The notes: generated from the sequence alone by a model not told the origin. Positions 8,660 to 18,756 are shown, counted from the first letter of the stretch. The stretch is 64,000 nucleotides of DNA from Sphingopyxis sp. TUF1 (GCF_036687315.1 NZ_CP144683.1:1426001-1490000); one strand, 5' to 3'. Numbers and translations: made by a program.

Positions 8660-10176
8660 CCGAGGCCGCGACCGCGATTCCCCAAACCGGCGAAGGCGGC
8701 GATGCGGCGTGGCAACGGCTGCACCCCGCGACGCTCGCGCTCGCGATCGTCGCGCTGGGGCCCAGATCGCTCAACCTGCTGCCCGCGGTCGCGGCGCTGG
8801 GCTTTACCGGCAACTGGATGTGGATCGTCCCCGCGGTTCTGGTCTTTCTGCTCCTTTCACTCGTCGTCGCCTGGTTCCAGTGGCTGCGCTTTCGCTTCCT
8901 CGTCGGCGACGACGAAGTGGTGATCGAAAGCGGCGTTTTCGCGCGCCAGCACCGCACCATTCCCTTCGACCGCATTCAGGACGTCAGCATCGAACAGGGC
9001 CTTGTCGCGCGCGCGTTGGGCATCGCCAAGGTCGGGTTCGAAACGGGTGCGGGGGGCAAGGAGAATGACGCCGCTCTGAATTCGATCGGGCTGGACGCGG
9101 CGCAGGCGCTGCGTGCGACGATCCGCGCGCACCGCAGCGGCGCGGTCGCGGCGCCCGCCGACGCTGCGCCGGAAAGCGCGGAGGCCGATGCGGACCGGCT
9201 GCTCTTCGCGATGGGGCCGCGCCGGCTGCTGATCGCCGGACTGTTCAATTTTTCGCTCGCCGCGCTCGCCGTCGTCGGCGCCGCGATGCAGTTTTTCGAT
9301 GGGCTGCTGCCCTTCGATTTCAACATTTTAAACCCAAGGGACTGGATCGACATTGCCGAGAATTACGGGCTCGACCAGTGGCTGCTCGCGCATCGCTGGG
9401 TCGCGGGAGTCGGCGCGGCGGCCTCGCTGCTGTTCATCGGTTTCGCGAGCGGCATCGCGACGATGGTCTTTGCCAACTGGAACTTCCGCCTGACGCGCGA
9501 ACCGCGCACGCTCCGCCGCACCCGTGGCCTCACGACGCGCACCGACGTTGCGGTGCCGGTGCGACGCGTGCAGGCGGCGATCCTGATCACCGGCTGGTTC
9601 CGCCGCCGCTTCGGCTGGCACGAATTGAGGCTCCAGAGCCTCGCGAGCGATGGCGAGAAGGAACGCGATCATCAGGTCGTGCCCTTCGGCCGCATTGCCG
9701 AGATCGACCCGGTGCTCGCCGAAGTCGCCATTCGGCGGCCGGGCGCGGACGAACGCTGGCACAAAAGCCACGGCGTCGTTGCGCTCGCCGGGCTCATCGG
9801 CGCGATATTGGCCGCGCTCGGCGGCTCGGCGGCGATCGCATTCGGGCAACCGCTCGGCGGGATCGCGGTCGCCGCGGCAGCGCTCCTCGCCGCCGCGTCG
9901 CTGTTCGGCGCGCGCTTTCATCGCTGGATCGACCTCGACGATCACGTGGCGATCCGCCGCGGCTGGTGGAAACCGCGCACGACGCTGCTGCCGCACGCAT
10001 CGGTGCAAAGCATCGACCTCAAGACCGACTTCGTCCAGCGCCCGCTTGGCCTTGCTACCCTCGTCTTCGGCGTGCCGGGGGGCAGCGCGCTCGCGGCGCA
10101 CGAGATTCCGGCGATCCCGCTGGCGACCGCACACGATCTGCGCGCGCGCATCCTTGCCGCGCGGAGCAGGCCATGA
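8656..10176 (+). CDS. bacterial PH domain membrane protein (YdbT-like)
   Basis: The start at 8656 overlaps the stop of the YdbS-like gene (ATGA), giving 506 aa. Three PH/bPH2 units are visible, marked by HRTIPFDRIQDVSIEQGLVARALG, TDVAVPVRRVQAAILITGWF and TTLLPHASVQSIDL, each next to pairs of membrane helices. That is the standard YdbT layout. The stop overlaps recJ by ATGA, so the three genes probably form one transcription unit. Function is unknown. Longer upstream open frame is ignored because it runs through the YdbS-like gene. Confidence 0.88.
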   Translation: MTEAATAIPQTGEGGDAAWQRLHPATLALAIVALGPRSLNLLPAVAALGFTGNWMWIVPAVLVFLLLSLVVAWFQWLRFRFLVGDDEVVIESGVFARQHRTIPFDRIQDVSIEQGLVARALGIAKVGFETGAGGKENDAALNSIGLDAAQALRATIRAHRSGAVAAPADAAPESAEADADRLLFAMGPRRLLIAGLFNFSLAALAVVGAAMQFFDGLLPFDFNILNPRDWIDIAENYGLDQWLLAHRWVAGVGAAASLLFIGFASGIATMVFANWNFRLTREPRTLRRTRGLTTRTDVAVPVRRVQAAILITGWFRRRFGWHELRLQSLASDGEKERDHQVVPFGRIAEIDPVLAEVAIRRPGADERWHKSHGVVALAGLIGAILAALGGSAAIAFGQPLGGIAVAAAALLAAASLFGARFHRWIDLDDHVAIRRGWWKPRTTLLPHASVQSIDLKTDFVQRPLGLATLVFGVPGGSALAAHEIPAIPLATAHDLRARILAARSRP

Positions 10177-11939
10177 GCGAAACGGCGTTGGGCATCACCC
10201 GCTCGATCGCGGGCCAGCCGTGGCGCTGGCGACGCGCGAGCGCCGACATGGCGGGCGAAAGCCTTGCCCCCGACGATCTCGTCACCCAGCTGCTGCTTGC
10301 GCGCGGCGTTGCGCGCGACGACCTCGATCGCCAGCGCACGCCGACCTTGCGCGGCTTCATGCCCGACCCGTCGCTATTCCGTGACATGGACACCGCCGCG
10401 GCGCGGCTCGCCGATGCCGTCGAACGCAGCGAAGCCGTGACGATCTTCGGCGACTATGACGTCGACGGCGCGACCTCGGCCGCACTGCTCGTGCGCCTGC
10501 TCCGCACGCTCGGCGCACCCGTCGGCGCCTATATCCCCGACCGCTTGATGGAAGGCTATGGCCCGTCGGGCGCCGCGCTCGTCAGGATCGGCGAGGCGGG
10601 GTCGAAGCTGATCGTCACCGTCGATTGCGGCGCGCAGGCGTTCGACGCACTCGCCGAAGCCAGGGAGGCGGGGGTCGAGGTGATCGTCGTCGATCATCAC
10701 CAGTGCGCGACGACGCTGCCCGAAGCGCTCGCGATCGTGAACCCGAACCGGCTCGACGAGGCGCCGGACGCAGCGATCCACGGCAATCTCGCCGCGGTCG
10801 GCGTCGCCTTCCTGCTTGGCGCGGCGCTGCTCCGGACGCTCCGCGCGCGCGGCTTTTTCGTGGGCCGCGACGAACCGGCGCTGATCGACCTGCTCGATCT
10901 TGTCGCGCTCGGCACCGTCGCCGACGTCGCGCGGCTCACCGGCTTCAACCGCGCGCTGGTGACGCAGGGGCTGAAGGTGATGGCGCGGCGCGGCAATATC
11001 GGCCTCGCCGCGCTGATGGATGCGGCGCGGCTGACCAAGCCGCCGGGCGCGAGCGACATGGGCTTTGCGCTCGGGCCGCGGATCAACGCCGGCGGGCGCG
11101 TCGGCAAGTCGGACCTTGGCGTACGGCTGCTGACTACTGACGACCCACAAGAAGCCGCGGAGATCGCACAGGAACTGGGGCGCCTCAACGAAGAACGGCG
11201 CGCGATCGAGGCGGCGGTGCTCGAAGAGGCGATCGAGGCAAGCGCCGCGTGTGGCAACGCGCCCGTCGCGATCGTCGCGGGCGACGGCTGGCACCCCGGG
11301 GTGATCGGTATCGTCGCCGGGCGATTGAAGGAACGGCTGCACCGCCCTGCGATCGTCATCGCGGTCGACGAGGACGGTGTCGGCAAGGGATCGGGGCGTT
11401 CGATTTCGGGCGTCGATCTCGGCGCCGCGATTCTCGCCGCCAAGGAAACGGGGCTGCTCGTCTCGGGGGGCGGCCACGCGATGGCGGCGGGGCTGACCGT
11501 CGCCGCCGACCGCGTCGATGCGCTCGGCGCCTTCCTTAACGATCGTCTCGCCGCCGACGTCGAACGCGCGAGCGGCGAGCGGTCGCTGCTGATCGACGCC
11601 GTGCTCGCGCCGCGCGGCATTTCGCCGCTGTGGTGCGACGCGATCGAAAGCGCGGGACCCTATGGCGCCGGCTGGCCCGCGCCGCGCGTCGCGACGGGGC
11701 CGGTACGAATCGTCGAATCGGGGATCGTCGGCACCGATCATGTCCGCCTGATCGTCGCGGGCGACGATGGCGCGCGCTTCAAGGCGATCGCGTTTCGCAG
11801 CGCCGAAACACCATTGGGGCAGACATTGCTCGGCGCGCGCGGGCGCAAATTATGGCTCGCGGGCCGCGCGAAACGTGACGATTGGGGCAGCCGCCCGGCC
11901 GCCGAACTCCATCTGGAGGATGCCGCCTGGGCCGACTGA
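10173..11939 (+). CDS. recJ: single-stranded-DNA-specific exonuclease RecJ
   Basis: The 588-aa protein degrades single-stranded DNA 5' to 3' in recombination and mismatch repair. DHH-superfamily metal motifs are present: DYDVDG at residues 94-99 and DHH at 174-176, with VDCG between them. The DHHA1 region shows the GSGRSISGVDL and SGGGHAMAAG elements. A C-terminal OB-type region follows. Length is normal. The start overlaps the PH-protein stop by ATGA; the larger upstream open frame lies in an alternate frame of that gene. Confidence 0.96.
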   Translation: MSETALGITRSIAGQPWRWRRASADMAGESLAPDDLVTQLLLARGVARDDLDRQRTPTLRGFMPDPSLFRDMDTAAARLADAVERSEAVTIFGDYDVDGATSAALLVRLLRTLGAPVGAYIPDRLMEGYGPSGAALVRIGEAGSKLIVTVDCGAQAFDALAEAREAGVEVIVVDHHQCATTLPEALAIVNPNRLDEAPDAAIHGNLAAVGVAFLLGAALLRTLRARGFFVGRDEPALIDLLDLVALGTVADVARLTGFNRALVTQGLKVMARRGNIGLAALMDAARLTKPPGASDMGFALGPRINAGGRVGKSDLGVRLLTTDDPQEAAEIAQELGRLNEERRAIEAAVLEEAIEASAACGNAPVAIVAGDGWHPGVIGIVAGRLKERLHRPAIVIAVDEDGVGKGSGRSISGVDLGAAILAAKETGLLVSGGGHAMAAGLTVAADRVDALGAFLNDRLAADVERASGERSLLIDAVLAPRGISPLWCDAIESAGPYGAGWPAPRVATGPVRIVESGIVGTDHVRLIVAGDDGARFKAIAFRSAETPLGQTLLGARGRKLWLAGRAKRDDWGSRPAAELHLEDAAWAD

Positions 11940-11995
11940 GCCTGGGCAACCGCGTCACCGCGCAATATTTTTGCGCGGCCGCCGCCGTCCCATGC

Positions 11996-12022
11996 TTGAC
12001 CGCGCGGAAACGCCCGTCTAAG
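11996..12022 (+). promoter_or_regulatory. possible sigma70 promoter for the tRNA-Glu genes
   Basis: TTGACC at 11996 and TCTAAG at 12017 are separated by 15 bases and lie 22 bases before the first tRNA. The -35 box is good, the -10 box and spacing are sub-optimal. This is an inference from pattern and position only. Confidence 0.35.
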
Positions 12023-12043
12023 GCGCCGCTTCACCGATCAGAC

Positions 12044-12119
12044 GGCCCCTTCGTCTAGCGGTCTAGGACGTCGCCCTTTCACGGCGAAAACACGGGTTCG
12101 AGTCCCGTAGGGGTCACCA
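12044..12119 (+). tRNA. tRNA-Glu (anticodon UUC)
   Basis: The 76-nt gene begins GGCCCCTTCGTCTAGCGG and ends with encoded CCA. The acceptor stem GGCCCCT pairs with AGGGGTC (one G-T). The anticodon loop CTTTCAC carries TTC (UUC) on a five-pair stem TCGCC/GGCGA, and the T arm CGGG-TTCGAGT-CCCG is intact. Overall it resembles E. coli tRNA-Glu closely. Confidence 0.95.
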
Positions 12120-12182
12120 TCGGCAATGCACGCGACATGGGCGCGCGGTCGGCGCGCCGCTTTCGAACAATCCGACCCACAA

Positions 12183-12257
12183 GGCCCCTTCGTCTAGCGG
12201 TCAGGACGCGGCCCTCTCACGGCTGAAACACGGGTTCGATTCCCGTAGGGGTCACCA
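12183..12257 (+). tRNA. tRNA-Glu (anticodon CUC)
   Basis: The 75-nt gene shares acceptor and T arms with the neighbouring tRNA-Glu and also encodes CCA. Its anticodon loop CTCTCAC gives CTC (CUC), reading GAG codons. The 63-base spacer between the two genes suggests one precursor. The 3' half of such tRNAs is a common integration target, relevant to the decayed parB that follows. Confidence 0.94.
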
Positions 12258-12354
12258 GACATCCATGATGCTTCCGCGATCCGCCTTCTTCTGCAAGGCT
12301 ACAGGTTGATTATGAACGATATCGCAAATAGCCCTATTGACGGCTCGCAATAGA

Positions 12355-12815
12355 TCATCTTTGCTGCGCCGCGACGCGCGGCAAAAGATCGTCGAGAGCG
12401 AGAATAAGCTTCACCGTGCCCAGCTCAATCACGAATGTCTCGGCAACTTCGTCCACTCTACCCCCGATTTGACCGTTGTGACCAAAAGCTTTCTGCTGGC
12501 TGACGTCGTCAGGCCGGACCCGCGCAAGATTTCCAGCATCAACGCTTCGAGCCCATCGGCATCGTCGAGAATCGCGCAGGGGAGGCCTCCCAATTCCGCC
12601 CTCGCGCGCCACGGCATGGACGGCGGTAAAGCGCCGACGTCCGGCGACGATTCATAATGCCTATGCGAACAGTTCGGCCGAACGAGCAGCGGAACCAGCA
12701 CGCCGCGCGCGCGAACGCTGGGGAGCAGGCCGGACACATCGGGGTCTTTGCCCTTCTTTCGCATGTTGGTCGCGGCAATTGACAGATGGTCCAAATCGAT
12801 AAAATCGAGCTTCAT
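12355..12815 (-). pseudogene. decayed ParB/RepB-type partition protein
   Basis: From the ATG at 12815 the frame reads MKLDFIDLDHLSIAATNMRK, then GKDPDVSGLLPSVRARGVLVPLLVRPN. This is the recognisable N-terminus of ParB nuclease-domain proteins carried by sphingomonad plasmids and islands. The GRRR motif expected after 'EIVAG' has been lost in a short deletion (SSPDVGALPPS instead), and LPCAILDDAD continues in frame. After a further deletion the helix-turn-helix part (VDEVAETF.IEL.TVK.ILAL..LLPR) appears in another frame, ending near 12358. Deletions plus a frame change make it a pseudogene. It ends about 100 bases from the tRNA-Glu pair, suggesting the remains of an integrated plasmid or island. 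Confidence 0.7.
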
Positions 12816-13630
12816 GATAGTCTTCCTTTCCTTCCACCACACCGGGCCTTGGATGGCCGGGCGGGCGGCGAGGAAAGGCGACGGGACCGCGCCAAAGGAC
12901 GAGGCGCGCCCGAAGGGCGCAACGCAGTGGAGGAGCCGACGCGTAGCGACGGCTTGCGCCCCCGCCGCGCGGTCCCACAGCGGTTCGCCGAATGACACGC
13001 TGTCCGTGGCCGGCTCACGCGCAGCGCCGCCGTGCGATCGGCGCGGCGTCAACCTCGTAGAACAAATGCGCCTTTGTCGCAGCCGCAGGCGCCGCAGCGT
13101 GCACGGGCAGGCGGCGGGCCGGGCGTGGCCAGTGCCGCGCCTGGAGCAGCGCCAGGCGCTGCGTCCCGCCGCAAGGGCCGCGCGCCGCGGCACCAAGAAA
13201 CGAGACAAGAGCGCTGCGCGGCCACCGTGAAAACGTGCGACCTCTGGCGGCAGCCTGCCGCCGCCAGTGTGCGCTCATTTGAGACCGCGCTCGATTTCAA
13301 ATGTTGCGGTGAATTTGCCGGTTGCCGGACGGCTCAATCTGACGATCCGTGCCAACTGGACGCGAAGGATGAATTAGCGCAAAGCGAATCTTAGGATGCA
13401 ATTATATAGTTTCGATAAAGTCAGAATTATTGAATGAAAATTGCATAATAAAATACTCTGTGCCTTTAATACACATAACAGATCGATACTGCCAATTTGG
13501 ATCAAATAATTTCGACCGAATTCCGGGGTTTTCTCAAACGGTTAGATTGACCGCCGGTTTCACGCCGATAGCTTCTAACAACATCTGCGAGCGGAGATAG
13601 TCACGCTCGCCCGTGCAGGATGAAGTATCG
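12816..13630. other. non-coding or decayed stretch before the Rhs locus
   Basis: About 815 bases with no convincing gene. The left half (12816-13270) is very GC-rich, contains the inverted pair GGGACCGCGC / GCGCGGTCCC about 80 bases apart, and resembles the leader that precedes parB genes on sphingomonad elements. From about 13390 composition changes abruptly to AT-rich, with runs such as aattattgaatgaaaattg. This marks the boundary of the Rhs locus and probably holds its promoter, though I cannot fix -35 and -10 boxes. Confidence 0.5.
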
Positions 13631-13846
13631 ATGCGTTGTGCTTTGCTTTGCGTAGCGTTGGTGGGCGCAGCTTCCACGCTGAATGCAACAGAAACCATCA
13701 CCTATACTTACGATGCTAAGGGTCGACTGGTGAAAGTGGTTCGGACCGGCACGGTGAACAACAATGTCACCGTCGATTACGAGCATGACAAGGCCGATAA
13801 CCGCACGCGGCTGAAGACAACGAATTCCCCGAACCCACCACCCTGA
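13631..13846 (+). CDS. secreted single-YD-repeat mini-protein
   Basis: A 71-aa product from the ATG at 13631; a GTG at 13613 would add six residues. Residues 1-19 (MRCALLCVALVGAASTLNA) form a signal peptide. The mature part is little more than one YD repeat, YTYDAKGRLVKVV followed by DYEHDKADNRT, ending in an Asn/Pro-rich tail. It lies 55 bases upstream of the two-part Rhs gene. A paralogue with the same core lies at 21559-22162. No function is known to me; possibilities are a detached Rhs shell strand, a leader for the Rhs shell or a regulator. Confidence 0.7.
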   Translation: MRCALLCVALVGAASTLNATETITYTYDAKGRLVKVVRTGTVNNNVTVDYEHDKADNRTRLKTTNSPNPPP

Positions 13847-13901
13847 TCGGCAGACGCGCTGCGCGCCGGAAATTTGGGAACAGCTTTGAAGGGGGATCGA
13901 C

Positions 13902-15764
13902 GTGGGCACATTCGGCATCGGCGCTATGGCTCGGAATATGTGGAACTGGTTGGCCGCACGATTGGTAGGGCTCGCCTCCCTTTGCGCCAGCTTGGTCTTG
14001 ACCATGTCACCTGCGGCATGGGCGCAGGGTGTGCCACCGCAGAAAGACTATTTTGTGGGCGAGGGACAAGTGGATCTGCAACGCGGCACTTTCCTTTACA
14101 GCAACACGGATATCGTAGCCGGCGCGGGGCCTATCACCATTCCATTAACGCGTATTCATAACGTCAGTGGTGGCGGGGCCGGTCCGCTTGGGTCAAACGC
14201 GACGCACAATCTTCAGGTTCAGCTTGTTGTTCAAAAGTTTCAAGAAGAGCCCAACGGCCCAGGGCGGCCGAGCTATCGCTTCCATGTGGTGCGCGGTTCC
14301 AGCGTCGATGTCTTCTATCAGGGCTATGGCAGCTCGACGATGTTCTACGAGGGCGGATCGGGCGGGTATCAAAAGCTGACCATGTCGTCCTGGTTGGGCC
14401 CCTACACCTATACCGGTCCCGATGGCGAGGTCATTCAGTTCGGGACGGCGCTCTTTCCCAACCCCGGATGTTTTGCGACGGGCCTTCCCGGCCCATGGTG
14501 TGCCCTCGCAACCGATATCAGCTACCCCGACGGGACCAAATGGACCTTCGGTTATGACAGTTCCTCGCGTCTGCGGCTGGTAAGCAGCAACCGGGGAATG
14601 GCGCTTGGCTTCAACTTCGCCACCAGCCCCACGATCCGGATCACGCAGGTATGCGCAGTCAATCTGTCACATAGCTATGCATCGGTCACCGCGCCATGCC
14701 CGGGGGGGTCACCCTCCATCCAATATGGATATGCCTGCACCACCAACGCATGCAAGCTGACCGGTTATACTGACGCGGTGGGTCAAACGACGACCTATGG
14801 CTATGGCGGGACCGGCTTCACCGACGGAATTTCTACAATCACTAATCCCGGCGAAGCGTCACCCAATGTTACGATTAATTATTATAGTTCGGCCAAGGTG
14901 CTGTCCCAGGCGTTCGCCAACGGGGCTACCTGGACCTATAGCTACGCCGACGATGGTCAGCCATGGGAAATATCGCCCTCCAATCAGCAAACGGATGTCG
15001 TCGCACCGGATTTAACGAGTGTTCGATACACTTTTATGGGTGCCAGCGGCTCGAAGCCCAGCAAGGTCAGGGATCAGAACAGCCGCGAATGGAATTATGT
15101 TTACACCTGGGCGGGAGGATTGCGCTCGGTCCTGCAGCGCGTGACCGATCCTGAGGGCAATTACACCCACTACACCTATGATAATGCGACACCGCCTGCA
15201 TCCTACGGCTTGATTCCGCAGCCGACCGAAATCCGCAAGGTCGCGAAGCCGGGATCGGGGTTGCCTGATGTTGTGGCGACGGCAACTTACACGTCGCCCT
15301 GCGTTAACTTGAAAGCGTGCGAGAAGCCCCTTACGAAGACCGACGCGAACGGCAATACGACAAGCTACACCTATGATGCGGTGCATGGCGGCGTGCTGAC
15401 GGAAACCGGTCCGGCGGTCGGGGGCGTGGCGCCGCAGAAGCGCTATGAATATGCGCAGCGCTATGCGTGGGTGAAGAATTCAGCGGGCGGTTATGTTCAG
15501 GCTCCGACGCCAGTGTGGGTGCTGACGCGCGAACGTTATTGCAGGGCCACCGCCGCGTCCGGCGCGAGCTGCGCCGGCGGCGCGGCCGACGAGGTCATCA
15601 CCGATTATGACTATGGCCCGAACAGCGGTCCGAACAATCTTCTTGTCCGCGGCGTCGCGGTCACCGCGGACGGCAAGACGCTGCGGACCTGTTACGGCTA
15701 TGACGCGCAAGGTCGCAAGATCAGCGAGACGAAGCCAGCCGCCAATCTGACGTCATGTTCGTAA
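13902..15764 (+). CDS. Rhs shell protein, N-terminal half (separately secreted)
   Basis: The 620-aa product starts with GTG at 13902 behind the site GAAGGGGG. A long N-terminal segment ends in a signal peptide with the cleavage region SPAAWAQG. It continues with an Rhs-type entry region ([18 protein letters not shown], then [11 protein letters not shown]) and several YD repeats such as YTYDAVHGG and [13 protein letters not shown]. It stops at 15764 with no core domain or tip. The next gene, 15 bases on, resumes YD repeats after its own signal peptide. Together (620+866 aa) they equal one ordinary Rhs protein, such as the 1548-aa one at 31581-36227. The two probably assemble into one shell; this is an inference. 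Confidence 0.85.
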   Translation: MGTFGIGAMARNMWNWLAARLVGLASLCASLVLTMSPAAWAQGVPPQKDYFVGEGQVDLQRGTFLYSNTDIVAGAGPITIPLTRIHNVSGGGAGPLGSNATHNLQVQLVVQKFQEEPNGPGRPSYRFHVVRGSSVDVFYQGYGSSTMFYEGGSGGYQKLTMSSWLGPYTYTGPDGEVIQFGTALFPNPGCFATGLPGPWCALATDISYPDGTKWTFGYDSSSRLRLVSSNRGMALGFNFATSPTIRITQVCAVNLSHSYASVTAPCPGGSPSIQYGYACTTNACKLTGYTDAVGQTTTYGYGGTGFTDGISTITNPGEASPNVTINYYSSAKVLSQAFANGATWTYSYADDGQPWEISPSNQQTDVVAPDLTSVRYTFMGASGSKPSKVRDQNSREWNYVYTWAGGLRSVLQRVTDPEGNYTHYTYDNATPPASYGLIPQPTEIRKVAKPGSGLPDVVATATYTSPCVNLKACEKPLTKTDANGNTTSYTYDAVHGGVLTETGPAVGGVAPQKRYEYAQRYAWVKNSAGGYVQAPTPVWVLTRERYCRATAASGASCAGGAADEVITDYDYGPNSGPNNLLVRGVAVTADGKTLRTCYGYDAQGRKISETKPAANLTSCS

Positions 15765-15778
15765 GGAGGGATCGAGCC

Positions 15779-18379
15779 ATGAAGCAGTGTCTGTCTGCGC
15801 TGACGATCCTCGGAGCCTTGTGTGGGCTGGCTACGGCAGCGCATGCCCAATCCTCGCCATCGCCCTACACCAGCGCCGTGCGCTACGACGCCGCGGGCCG
15901 CACGACCGGCACGATCGCGCCCGATCCCGACGGAGCAGGGCCGCTCAAGTTCGCCGCGACCCGCACGACGTATAACGCCGTTGGCTTGCCGACCAAGATC
16001 GAGACCGGCGAGCTTGCCGGCTGGCAGTCCGAGGCGATCGCGCCGGCAAGCTGGCCGACGGCCACAGCATCGCCCGCGACCGGGTTCACCATTCTCTCGT
16101 CGATCGAGACGAGCTACGATATCGTCTATCGCAAGGTCAGGGTTGTCACCAAGGGCTCGGACGGCGTTGCGACCGGGCTTGTCCAATACAGCTACGACAG
16201 CGTCGGTCGCCTCGAGTGCGTAGCGCAGCGGATGAATCCGGCCGTTTACGGCACCCTGCCGGCGAGCGCCTGCACGCTGGGGACGGAAGGGAGCTTCGGT
16301 CCCGACCGGATCACGAAGAATGTCTATGATGCGGCGGGACAGCTCGCCAAGGTCCAGAAAGCCTATGGCACGCCGCTGCAGGAAGATTATGCGACCTACA
16401 CTTACAGCCTGAATGGCAAGCGGACGAGCCTGACCGACGCGCGCGGCTACACGGCGTCGATGACCTATGACGGTCACGATCGGCAGGTGAAATGGAACTT
16501 CCCGTCGCCGACGACGCCCGGCGTGGTGTCGACAACCGATTATGAGCAATATGGCTATGACGCGAACGGCAACCGCACGAGCCTGAGGAAGCGCGACGGG
16601 AGCGTCATCACCTATCAATATGATGCGCTGAACCGCAATACCGTGAAGATCGTTCCCGAGCGCGCGGGCCTCGCGGCGACGCACACGCGCGACGTCCATT
16701 ATGGCTATGACCTTCGCGGACTTCAGACCTACGCGCGGTTCGACAGCGCGGCGGCGGTATCGGACGGGGTGACGACGGCCTATGACGGCTTTGGGCGCAT
16801 GACCTCGTCAGCGCTCACGATGGATGGGGTCTCCAGGGCGCTCTCCTACTGGTACGACAAAAATGGCAATCGGACGCAACTGAGTTGGCCGGATAACGTC
16901 AAGCACAGCTATAGCTATGACGGGCTCGATCGAATGAGCGTCCTCTTTCATGGCGCGATCGGCTCCACGATTGAAATGGTGACTTACGGCTATAATGATC
17001 GTGGGCTGCGATCGAGCCAAGCGGCTCGCTATGGCCCCCTATCATCCTTCGGCTATGATCCGACCGGGCGCCTCAACGCGCTGACGCACAATGTGACGGG
17101 CGCCGCGCAGGATGTGGCGCTCACCTATGGCTATACGCCCGCGTCGCAGGTCGCGCAGCAGAGCCGCGACAATGATGCCTATGCCTGGACCGGCCACTTC
17201 AACGTTGATCGCAACTACACGGCGAACGGGCTCAACCAATATACCGCGGCGGGCCCGGCGGCGTTCGCTTATGACGCGAACGGCAACCTGACGTCGGACG
17301 GATCGACAACCTATGTCTATGACATCGAGAATCGGTTGGTAAGCGCGAGCGGTGCGACGAATGCGACGCTGCGCTATGATCCGCTGGGCCGTCTGTATGA
17401 GACGGTGGGCGGCGGCGCGTCGACGCGGTTCCTGTATGACGGCGATCAACTGGTCGCGGAATATGATGGCACTGGCAATCTGCTGCGTCGTTATGCGCAT
17501 GGCCAGAATATCGACGATCCGGTTGTGTGGTATGAGGGCAGCGGCACCATGTCGCGCTGGCTCCACACCGATCATCAGGGCAGCGTCATCGCGGTGACCG
17601 ACATGTCCGGCGCTGCGATCGCGATCAACGCCTATGATGAATATGGCATCCCCAAGCCGGGCAACCTCGGGCGGTTCCAGTACACCGGCCAGGCGTGGAT
17701 CCCCGAGCTCGGCATGTACCACTACAAGGCCCGCATCTACTCGCCAACCCTCGGACGGTTCCTCCAGACCGATCCGATCGGATATGAGGATCAGGTCAAC
17801 CTCTATGCTTATGTAAACAATGATCCCGTGAACCGGGTAGACCCCACTGGAATGGAGTCTCCGTGCATTACGGCGGGAGCGGCTTGCGTCGACGCCAACC
17901 TGACATGGAGCGACATCGGCAATCGCGCTCTAACGGCTTTGACAGTAGTAGCGGTGGCTGTCGATATTCTGGACGGGCCGATCCCGGACGTCGGGGCAGC
18001 GGCGGTATCTGCGCGCACTGCACGCGCTGAGCAGATGTCTCAAAATGCAGCAAACGGAGCCCGGAGAGAGAGGGAAGTCGCCGCCGCGCTGCGACGAGAA
18101 AACCCCGGCGCGCGCGTTCAGGGTCAAAGCACGCTAAGAGATAGCAGTGGTCGGATTGTACGTGATCCAAAATCCGGCGAAGCTCGACGCGTCGACCATG
18201 CGGTAATACGAGGCGACAAGGCGAAAACCGTTGAAACAACGAGTCCTACGGCTCCAAAAGCAGGGCAGTTAGCGAAGGAGGAGCGAGTCAGGGATGCCGG
18301 TGGAACACACATTAGAGACCGGGAAACTGGAAAGCTTTGCGAGGTTTCCGGTGTCAGCGAGATCAGAAGGTGTAACTGA
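15779..18379 (+). CDS. Rhs shell C-terminal half with core domain and variable toxin tip 1
   Basis: The 866-aa product starts at the ATG at 15779, behind AAGGAGGG that overlaps the end of the preceding gene. Residues 1-24 ([20 protein letters not shown]) are a Sec signal. About 650 residues of YD repeats follow, closing with the Rhs core signature [20 protein letters not shown] and the pre-tip motif DPTG near residue 690. The tip of about 175 aa has a hydrophobic linker, then [36 protein letters not shown] and [11 protein letters not shown]. The order E, D, E-x-T/S, Q/K resembles a PD-(D/E)XK nuclease-fold toxin, but this is tentative. An immunity-like gene follows two bases later. Confidence 0.88.
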   Translation: MKQCLSALTILGALCGLATAAHAQSSPSPYTSAVRYDAAGRTTGTIAPDPDGAGPLKFAATRTTYNAVGLPTKIETGELAGWQSEAIAPASWPTATASPATGFTILSSIETSYDIVYRKVRVVTKGSDGVATGLVQYSYDSVGRLECVAQRMNPAVYGTLPASACTLGTEGSFGPDRITKNVYDAAGQLAKVQKAYGTPLQEDYATYTYSLNGKRTSLTDARGYTASMTYDGHDRQVKWNFPSPTTPGVVSTTDYEQYGYDANGNRTSLRKRDGSVITYQYDALNRNTVKIVPERAGLAATHTRDVHYGYDLRGLQTYARFDSAAAVSDGVTTAYDGFGRMTSSALTMDGVSRALSYWYDKNGNRTQLSWPDNVKHSYSYDGLDRMSVLFHGAIGSTIEMVTYGYNDRGLRSSQAARYGPLSSFGYDPTGRLNALTHNVTGAAQDVALTYGYTPASQVAQQSRDNDAYAWTGHFNVDRNYTANGLNQYTAAGPAAFAYDANGNLTSDGSTTYVYDIENRLVSASGATNATLRYDPLGRLYETVGGGASTRFLYDGDQLVAEYDGTGNLLRRYAHGQNIDDPVVWYEGSGTMSRWLHTDHQGSVIAVTDMSGAAIAINAYDEYGIPKPGNLGRFQYTGQAWIPELGMYHYKARIYSPTLGRFLQTDPIGYEDQVNLYAYVNNDPVNRVDPTGMESPCITAGAACVDANLTWSDIGNRALTALTVVAVAVDILDGPIPDVGAAAVSARTARAEQMSQNAANGARREREVAAALRRENPGARVQGQSTLRDSSGRIVRDPKSGEARRVDHAVIRGDKAKTVETTSPTAPKAGQLAKEERVRDAGGTHIRDRETGKLCEVSGVSEIRRCN
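16565..17812 (+). repeat. direct repeat copy A: rhs core
   Basis: This segment recurs at 18755-20002 with a constant offset of 2190 bases. By eye the copies differ only at a few bases in the first 110 positions and again after the FLQT codons near 17766; between these the lines read identically. It encodes the C-terminal YD repeats and core up to the tip boundary. 2190 is divisible by three, so exchange between copies would keep the reading frame. Confidence 0.92.
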
Positions 18380-18381
18380 AT

Positions 18382-18756
18382 ATGAAAACTAACTACAAGA
18401 TCATCGACATGCCGACTACTCTTTCACGAGATGTCAAGATCCAGAGCTCTAACGATCCAAATAAATGGGTCAAAGACAATGTTTGGTATGAACAAATACG
18501 ACTTATATATAGTAGCTTTGTAGGTTTTCTCAAAAAGAACGATCTTTTAATTAACAATGATATTAAGTACTCTGACGATTTAGTGGTATTTTTCAGCGAT
18601 TTGAATAAAGATGGCAGAGCTCTCATTCAATCGGGCGCAGATGACCGGTGGCTTGATACCTTTGACAAACCGGGAGGAGGGCCACCGCCTTCCGATACAT
18701 CCGCGCTAGAAAGAGCATTGCAGAAAGTCCGAGTGACAAAGGACGACAACGCTTAA
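18382..18756 (+). CDS. probable immunity protein for Rhs tip 1
   Basis: The 124-aa protein starts two bases after the Rhs stop, with ATG at 18382. Its composition is far more AT-rich than the shell (for example ttttaattaacaatgatattaag), a common sign of exchanged toxin/immunity cassettes. It has no signal peptide, consistent with cytoplasmic neutralisation. Content is polar with WVKDNVWYEQIRLIYSSF and a Pro/Gly-rich stretch PGGGPPPSDTS. I recognise no family; the assignment is by position, composition and size. Its final codons abut the start of repeat copy B. Confidence 0.75.
   Translation: MKTNYKIIDMPTTLSRDVKIQSSNDPNKWVKDNVWYEQIRLIYSSFVGFLKKNDLLINNDIKYSDDLVVFFSDLNKDGRALIQSGADDRWLDTFDKPGGGPPPSDTSALERALQKVRVTKDDNA

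Noticed and set aside
12429..13208. 259-aa minus-strand frame as an intact gene
   Set aside because: Only the last part from 12815 resembles ParB, and it is deleted and frameshifted; the first 130 residues are Arg-rich non-coding translation.
12748..13394. plus-strand frames of 160 and 120 aa in the GC-rich stretch before the Rhs locus
   Set aside because: No recognisable domain, no ribosome site, overlapping frames on both strands; treated as non-coding.
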